10,025 bases of DNA, taken from assembly GCA_017441965.1 (NCBI GenBank), contig JAFSBF010000026.1:1-10025 (forward strand), written 5' to 3'. Both the position numbers and the translations under genes were made by a program. The notes under the pieces were generated by a model. The model made no database searches. It was not told the origin of the DNA and saw only the letters and a list, made by a program, of their open reading frames with translations. Shown here piece by piece: positions 7,132-10,025 of this stretch; position 1 is the stretch's first letter; each line of letters opens with the position of its first letter. The DNA is from Clostridia bacterium (lineage in GTDB: Bacteria; Bacillota; Clostridia; UMGS1883).

Positions 7132-7497
7132 ATGGAAACAATAGATATCGAACTTTTTTACAAATGTGTAGAAACATACGGACTTCTTCCCGTACTTTCG
7201 CAGTTATTTTCAACATTAAAGGTTAGTATAGCTCTTACTGCACAGACTTGCTCTATGGCAATTAAGGATATGGATTTATCTGTACGTTCTTATAACGCTC
7301 TTATGGCTCACGGAGTAAAGGATTTGGGCAAGCTTGTTGACCTTCTCAATTCCGGAAATCTTCGTGATGTAAGAAATCTCGGCGTAAAGAGTGCAAAGGA
7401 AATTCAGCTTAAGGCACTTGAATACAGCTATGAGGCTCTCAACGAACACGACAAAAAGAGTTTTCTTGAAAATCTTCTTAAAATAAATTGCGACTAA
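7132..7497 (+). CDS. Free-standing RNA polymerase alpha C-terminal-domain-like protein
   Basis: The protein has 121 residues. Positions about 44-97 match the RpoA C-terminal domain: MDLSVRSYNAL (47-57) and NLGVKSAKEI (82-91), a helix-hairpin-helix-type fold. Compared with E. coli alpha, the UP-element and activator contact residues R265, N268, G296, K298, S299 and E302 correspond to R52, N55, G84, K86, S87 and E90, so all are kept. There is no N-terminal assembly domain, only an unrelated helical segment (1-43), and a short charged tail follows. The start at ATG 7132 is chosen because GGTGG (7120-7124) lies 7 bases upstream; ATG 7126 is too close, and the frame extending upstream into the kinase gene is not real. 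The gene has its own promoter and a strong terminator, so it is monocistronic. It may bind DNA or a transcription factor and modulate transcription, but no function is known to me. Confidence 0.85.
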   Translation: METIDIELFYKCVETYGLLPVLSQLFSTLKVSIALTAQTCSMAIKDMDLSVRSYNALMAHGVKDLGKLVDLLNSGNLRDVRNLGVKSAKEIQLKALEYSYEALNEHDKKSFLENLLKINCD

Positions 7498-7530
7498 GTC
7501 ATTGAAGAACCATACTACATAAAAACAACT

Positions 7531-7564
7531 AAGCACGCAAAACCAAATGGTTTTGCGTGCTTTT
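7531..7564. terminator. Bidirectional intrinsic terminator
   Basis: A perfect 14-bp stem (7531-7544 with 7549-7562) and a 4-base AAAT loop are followed by TTTT on the plus strand. On the minus strand the stem is followed by AGTTGTTTTT. It separates the convergent alpha-CTD-like and AraC-family genes and probably serves both. Confidence 0.9.
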
Positions 7565-7569
7565 GCTAC

Positions 7570-8415
7570 TTATTTCTCCGCATTATACTTTCCCGGGGTT
7601 ACTCCTACGTGCTTTTTAAACACACGTATAAAATTTGCATAATCCTCAAACCCGCAAAGCATTGCAGTATCGGTCACATTTCTCCCTGATGAAAGAAGCT
7701 TTTTTGCCTCCGTTATTCTTCTGGAGGTTATATACTTTGCAACCGTTGTTCCGCAGTATTTATTAAAAAGCCTACATAACTGATTTACCGAAATGTATGA
7801 ATTTTCTGCAATTTTCTGAAGTGAAAGCTCCTGGCTGAAATTAAGGTTTATATAATCCATTGCCTTTTTTATCGCTTCACTTCCGCTCGACTTTTCTGCA
7901 CCAATCTGTGATACAAATGCACTGTTAATTAAAATAAGAAACTGTGTTGCGGTGATTTTTTTAATTATATCATCACCGTAGCTTTCCTCCGCCTCAAGCC
8001 TTTTTATATAGCCTACAAGGGTTTCACGCTCCTCTTGTGAGAGCATCAGCTTATGCGACACATCCCCTCCCCTTGTATAAAAGCAATGGGAAAGGTCAGT
8101 TTGTGCAGAGGATTGCGAATACAAAAATTCAGGATGCACCTGCATAACATAACGGCAGAATTTTTTATCAGGGTCAAAGGTGATTTTATGCGCTTCAAAC
8201 TGATTGATTATGAATAAATCGCCGTCATTTACATCGTACACCTTATCGTTTATAAGAAAGTTTTTCCCGCCGCTTATGCATAAAAGCACCTCACAGCAGT
8301 CGTGAATATGTATACTAAGGTCAGGATTTTGCTTTTCTGAATAGTAAAACCCAAACCCTTTATTATCATTTGCACATTTCACTGCATCATAGCATTTATC
8401 AAATACACACTGCAT
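7570..8415 (-). CDS. AraC-family transcriptional regulator with N-terminal cupin
   Basis: The protein has 281 residues. The N-terminal cupin/AraC-binding domain (about 10-95) has the SIHIHDCCEVLL segment with H36, H38 and E42 plus H76 in FEAHKI, a plausible metal or ligand site. The C-terminal pair of helix-turn-helix motifs (about 183-281) includes LSLQKIAENSYISVNQLCRLF and the family signature GFEDYANFIRVFKKHVGVTP (from 255). These proteins are usually sugar- or metabolite-responsive activators; the ligand is unknown. An in-frame upstream TTG at 8436 is rejected because a near-perfect GGAGGTG (8421-8427) lies 5 bases before the ATG at 8415. It is the last gene of a leftward set after the HPr-like gene (75-base gap), and ends just before the shared terminator. 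The target gene is not evident, and no adjacent transporter or enzyme operon is visible. Confidence 0.93.
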   Translation of the reverse strand: MQCVFDKCYDAVKCANDNKGFGFYYSEKQNPDLSIHIHDCCEVLLCISGGKNFLINDKVYDVNDGDLFIINQFEAHKITFDPDKKFCRYVMQVHPEFLYSQSSAQTDLSHCFYTRGGDVSHKLMLSQEERETLVGYIKRLEAEESYGDDIIKKITATQFLILINSAFVSQIGAEKSSGSEAIKKAMDYINLNFSQELSLQKIAENSYISVNQLCRLFNKYCGTTVAKYITSRRITEAKKLLSSGRNVTDTAMLCGFEDYANFIRVFKKHVGVTPGKYNAEK

Positions 8416-8420
8416 TTTAT

Positions 8421-8427
8421 CACCTCC
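8421..8427 (-). promoter_or_regulatory. Ribosome binding site of the AraC-family gene
   Basis: On the minus strand this reads GGAGGTG, 5 bases before the ATG at 8415. It overlaps the longer frame's upstream codons and therefore fixes the start. Confidence 0.85.
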
Positions 8428-8437
8428 AACTAACAAA

Positions 8438-8459
8438 GGGAATGCAAAAATACACTCCC
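8438..8459 (-). terminator. Weak hairpin between HPr-like and AraC genes (possible attenuator)
   Basis: On the minus strand GGGAGTG pairs with CATTCCC (7 bp including one G-U) around an 8-base loop and is followed by TTTGTTAG. The poor T-tract suggests partial termination or mRNA processing, reducing readthrough into the AraC-family gene, rather than a full stop. Confidence 0.35.
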
Positions 8460-8490
8460 CCTAAAAACTTGTATAGTACTGTTACAGCCT

Positions 8491-8715
8491 TTATTTAAAC
8501 TGCTTCATCAACTCATCAAATTCAGAAGGCACCTCTGCGTGAACATGCATTGTGAGGGGCTTTGATAAATCAAGCGAGAATATTCCCATTATGCTTTTCG
8601 CATCAACAACATATCTTCCCGACTCCAAATCAATATCAAAATCAAAACGGTTTGTTGTATTTACAAAATTCTTAACATCAACTATTGACTTTAAATATAT
8701 CTCATAAGTTTTCAT
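8491..8715 (-). CDS. HPr-like protein lacking the phosphorylatable histidine
   Basis: The protein has 74 residues, a little shorter than HPr (85-88). Residues 21-56 align without gaps to HPr, including the regulatory-serine motif AKSIMGIFSLDL (39-50), where S41 corresponds to HPr Ser46. The catalytic GxHARPA loop is absent: by alignment His15 corresponds to S10 and Arg17 to V12 in the segment YLKSIVDVKNF. It therefore cannot relay phosphate in the PTS in the usual way, but could still be a target of HPr kinase or bind a CcpA-like partner, as Crh does in Bacillus. That role is inferred from the retained serine region only. Start: ATG 8715 with GGAGAGGA upstream. It lies 23 bases after the DUF896 gene in the same leftward operon and precedes an AraC-family regulator. 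Confidence 0.85.
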   Translation of the reverse strand: MKTYEIYLKSIVDVKNFVNTTNRFDFDIDLESGRYVVDAKSIMGIFSLDLSKPLTMHVHAEVPSEFDELMKQFK

Positions 8716-8738
8716 AATAATCCTCTCCCTTTTATTCT

Positions 8739-8906
8739 TTAATCCTTAATTTCTATCGACTCAAGAGTTTTGCGGAAATTTTCACGTATACTCTTTAAAT
8801 ATTCTTCTCTCAGGGCTGCCTGCTCTTTAAGCTCTTCCTCTGTAAGTCCCTGCTCCTTTTTCTTTTTAGCCAATTCGTTAATTCTGTCAATCTTTTTCTG
8901 CTCCAT
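8739..8906 (-). CDS. DUF896 family protein (YnzC-like)
   Basis: The 55-residue, highly charged, helical protein has the family signature [22 protein letters not shown] followed by [18 protein letters not shown]. This matches DUF896, represented by Bacillus subtilis YnzC (about 77 residues, encoded with yneA/yneB); the present protein has a shorter tail. Its structure is expected to be a two-helix hairpin with a C-terminal tail. Molecular function is unknown. An in-frame TTG at 8939 is rejected: it coincides with the -10 box, while GAGGTGG (8912-8918) precedes ATG 8906 by 5 bases. It is the first gene of the leftward operon and has a strong promoter immediately upstream. Confidence 0.88.
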   Translation of the reverse strand: MEQKKIDRINELAKKKKEQGLTEEELKEQAALREEYLKSIRENFRKTLESIEIKD

Positions 8907-8938
8907 CTCTGCCACCTCATAAAATTCTGTATAAAGCA

Positions 8939-8967
8939 ATTATACCCAAATATTGTACTAAAGACAA
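8939..8967 (-). promoter_or_regulatory. Sigma-A-type promoter of the DUF896-HPr-like-AraC operon
   Basis: Reading leftward, -35 TTGTCT (8962-8967) and a consensus -10 TATAAT (8939-8944) are separated by exactly 17 bases. The predicted start is near 8932, giving a leader of about 25 bases before ATG 8906. Confidence 0.8.
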
Positions 8968-8970
8968 TAT
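8950..8970. promoter_or_regulatory. Candidate operator: 21-bp inverted repeat over the -35 box
   Basis: ATATTGT (8950-8956) and ACAATAT (8964-8970) are perfect 7-bp arms around a 7-base spacer. The repeat covers the whole -35 box and most of the spacer of the leftward promoter, a position typical of repressor operators. It does not match LexA (GAAC-N4-GTTC), cre or the usual Rex box. The cognate regulator is unknown. Confidence 0.45.
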
Positions 8971-9003
8971 ATGTAACCAAATCTTAATAATTAATTTCTT
9001 TTA

Positions 9004-9032
9004 TTGATTTTACGGAGGCAAAATGCTATAAT
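9004..9032 (+). promoter_or_regulatory. Extended -10 promoter of deoD
   Basis: TTGATT (9004-9009) and TATAAT (9027-9032) are spaced by 17 bases, with TGC directly before the -10. It is divergent from the DUF896 promoter; the two -35 boxes are 36 bases apart. Confidence 0.8.
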
Positions 9033-9052
9033 AAATTAAAGGAAGTGGTTTT

Positions 9053-9775
9053 ATGAAAAATTATCCTACACCTCATATAAATGCAACGCCTGACGATTTT
9101 GCAAAAACAGTGCTTATGCCGGGCGACCCTCTGCGCAGTGAATTTATTGCGAAAAATATGCTTGAGGGGGCTAAGCTTATAAATAATGTTCGCTCAATCA
9201 ATGGCTATACAGGCACATATAAAGGCAAGCGTGTAACTGTTATGGCAAGCGGTATGGGTATGCCGTCAATCGGTATTTACAGTTATGAGCTTTATAATTT
9301 CTTTAACGTTGATAATATAATACGTGTTGGTACAGCAGGCGCCCTTGATGAAAACATCAATATCCGTGATATTGTCCTTGCAATAGGTGCATCAACAAAT
9401 TCTGCTTTTGCATCACAGTATAATCTTGGCGGCACTTTCAGTGCAACGGCATCCTACACTCTTTTAAGGGATGCACACGATATTGCAACAAATAAAGGTG
9501 CTGTGTGCCATATCGGCAATGTCCTTTCATCAGATACCTTCTATAGCGCAGATACTGCTGCTAATGAAAAATGGCGGCAGATGGGTATTAAATGTATCGA
9601 AATGGAGGCAGCGGCACTTTATATGAATGCTGCACGTGCAAAAAAGAATGCACTTGCGATACTTACAATCTCCGATAATATTATTACGGGCGCACAAACC
9701 TCCGCTGAGGAAAGGCAGACATCATTTACCGATATGATGGAAATTGCCCTCGAAACAGCAATTAAACAATCGTAA
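9053..9775 (+). CDS. deoD: Purine nucleoside phosphorylase DeoD-type
   Basis: The 240-residue protein is full length for the hexameric DeoD family (E. coli 239). It reversibly phosphorolyses purine (deoxy)nucleosides to free base and (deoxy)ribose 1-phosphate in the cytosol. Visible active-site residues are H8 (from the neighbouring subunit), G24-D25 and R28 in MPGDPLR, R47, R91 and T94 in RVGTAGAL (phosphate), E183-M184-E185 in CIEMEAAA (ribose/base), the catalytic acid D208 in TISDN, and R221 in EERQTSF. All are intact. The start at ATG 9053 has AAAGGAAG at 9038-9045, and the gene has its own extended -10 promoter. It appears to be monocistronic. No deoxyribose genes (deoB/deoC) or nucleoside transporter are adjacent. 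Confidence 0.96.
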   Translation: MKNYPTPHINATPDDFAKTVLMPGDPLRSEFIAKNMLEGAKLINNVRSINGYTGTYKGKRVTVMASGMGMPSIGIYSYELYNFFNVDNIIRVGTAGALDENINIRDIVLAIGASTNSAFASQYNLGGTFSATASYTLLRDAHDIATNKGAVCHIGNVLSSDTFYSADTAANEKWRQMGIKCIEMEAAALYMNAARAKKNALAILTISDNIITGAQTSAEERQTSFTDMMEIALETAIKQS

Positions 9776-9778
9776 ACA

Positions 9779-9850
9779 GCAGGCTGAGCCTGCACTTATG
9801 TCGCACTCAGACCCTATGCAAACATAGTTTCATGCGTTTTAATTTACGCA
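9779..9850. repeat. Run of three small hairpins after deoD
   Basis: Between the deoD stop and the terminator lie three short inverted repeats: GCAGGC-TGA-GCCTGC (9779-9793), CTATG-CAAA-CATAG (9814-9827) and TGCGT-N8-ACGCA (9833-9850). None has a proper T-tract. They may protect the deoD mRNA 3' end or belong to a dispersed intergenic repeat; only the base pairing is seen. Confidence 0.4.
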
Positions 9851-9864
9851 AATTCCTATACGGC

Positions 9865-9895
9865 AAAAAAGACGTTCGCAGGAACGTCTTTTTTT
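9865..9895. terminator. Bidirectional intrinsic terminator
   Basis: GACGTTC (9871-9877) pairs with GAACGTC (9882-9888) around a GCAG loop, flanked by A6 on the left and T7 on the right, so it works in both directions. It ends deoD and, on the minus strand, the gene whose stop is at 9897-9899. Confidence 0.88.
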
Positions 9896-9896
9896 G

Positions 9897-10025
9897 CTAT
9901 TTTATCTTCGGTATCTTCAATGTTCTCAGATAGTCTTTCTGTTCTTTTGAAATTCTGAAGCTTTCAACCGCCTTTTGTATTGTTTTATTATGTGTCCACG
10001 TATCAAGCTCTTTGTTTTCTATATA
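9897..10025 (-). CDS. Unrecognised protein, C-terminal 42 residues (5' partial)
   Basis: A minus-strand frame is open from the window edge to a TAG at 9897-9899, giving 42 C-terminal residues rich in Lys with a likely helix (KTIQKAVESFRISKEQKDYL, 14-33). The stop abuts the shared terminator, which fits a real gene end in convergent orientation with deoD. The family cannot be recognised from this fragment; the start lies beyond the window. Confidence 0.55.
   Translation of the reverse strand, partial: YIENKELDTWTHNKTIQKAVESFRISKEQKDYLRTLKIPKIK

Noticed and set aside
8469..8488. TGTA...TACA and CTGTTACAG partial palindromes after the HPr-like gene as an operator or AraC promoter
   Set aside because: The matches are short and imperfect, and no convincing -35/-10 pair accompanies them.
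8950..8970. Inverted repeat as a Rex or LexA site
   Set aside because: The arms ATATTGT/ACAATAT with N7 do not match TTGTTAA-N4-TTAACAA or GAAC-N4-GTTC.
1..10025. CRISPR arrays, tRNA/rRNA genes, insertion sequences, phage or defence genes
   Set aside because: No spaced repeat array, cloverleaf, transposase or recognised defence domain is seen; the content is ordinary core-type genes.

Overview
The window looks like chromosomal DNA from a low-GC Gram-positive bacterium, probably a gut-type member of the Clostridia (Oscillospiraceae/Ruminococcaceae-like). This is inferred from the AT-rich composition, strong GGAGG-type ribosome binding sites, sigma-A-like promoters, and the gene set (PhoU-tailed Na/Pi transporters, a clostridial-type pyridoxamine kinase, DUF896, a His-less HPr-like protein). 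No phage, insertion sequence, CRISPR or RNA gene is visible. Nearly all of the window is coding. The longest gaps are about 120 bases (7014-7131 and 9776-9896), so no gene-free stretch exceeds 300 bases.

Left block, plus strand, 1-7013: a probable phosphate-responsive cluster. It runs from the 3' end of a HAD phosphatase, through two tandem paralogous Na/Pi-cotransporter proteins with C-terminal PhoU-like domains, to a PdxY-type pyridoxal/pyridoxamine kinase, a PhoB/PhoP-like response regulator and a PhoR-like histidine kinase. Most junctions are tight (gaps of 22-23 bases or short overlaps). The exception is the 94-base gap before the second transporter. That gap holds TT(T/A)ACA hexamers on an approximately 11-bp ladder followed by a -10-like element, which resembles a Bacillus-type PhoP box. 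If correct, PhoP~P would drive the second transporter, the kinase and its own two-component genes, giving a feedback loop. The sensor has almost no extracytoplasmic domain, so phosphate status may be read from a membrane or PhoU-like partner.

Middle, 7014-7564: a monocistronic gene with its own extended -10 promoter encodes a 121-residue free-standing protein resembling the C-terminal domain of RNA polymerase alpha. It keeps the residues that contact UP-element DNA. A strong bidirectional terminator (7531-7564) separates it from the convergent gene.

Right block, minus strand, 7570-8967: a probable operon transcribed leftward from a good promoter, DUF896 protein, then HPr-like protein without the phosphorylatable histidine, then AraC-family regulator. 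A 21-bp inverted repeat overlaps the -35 box of this promoter.

Far right, 9004-10025: divergently transcribed deoD (purine nucleoside phosphorylase) from an excellent extended -10 promoter, a series of small hairpins, and a bidirectional terminator shared with the C-terminal end of an unrecognised minus-strand gene that runs off the window.
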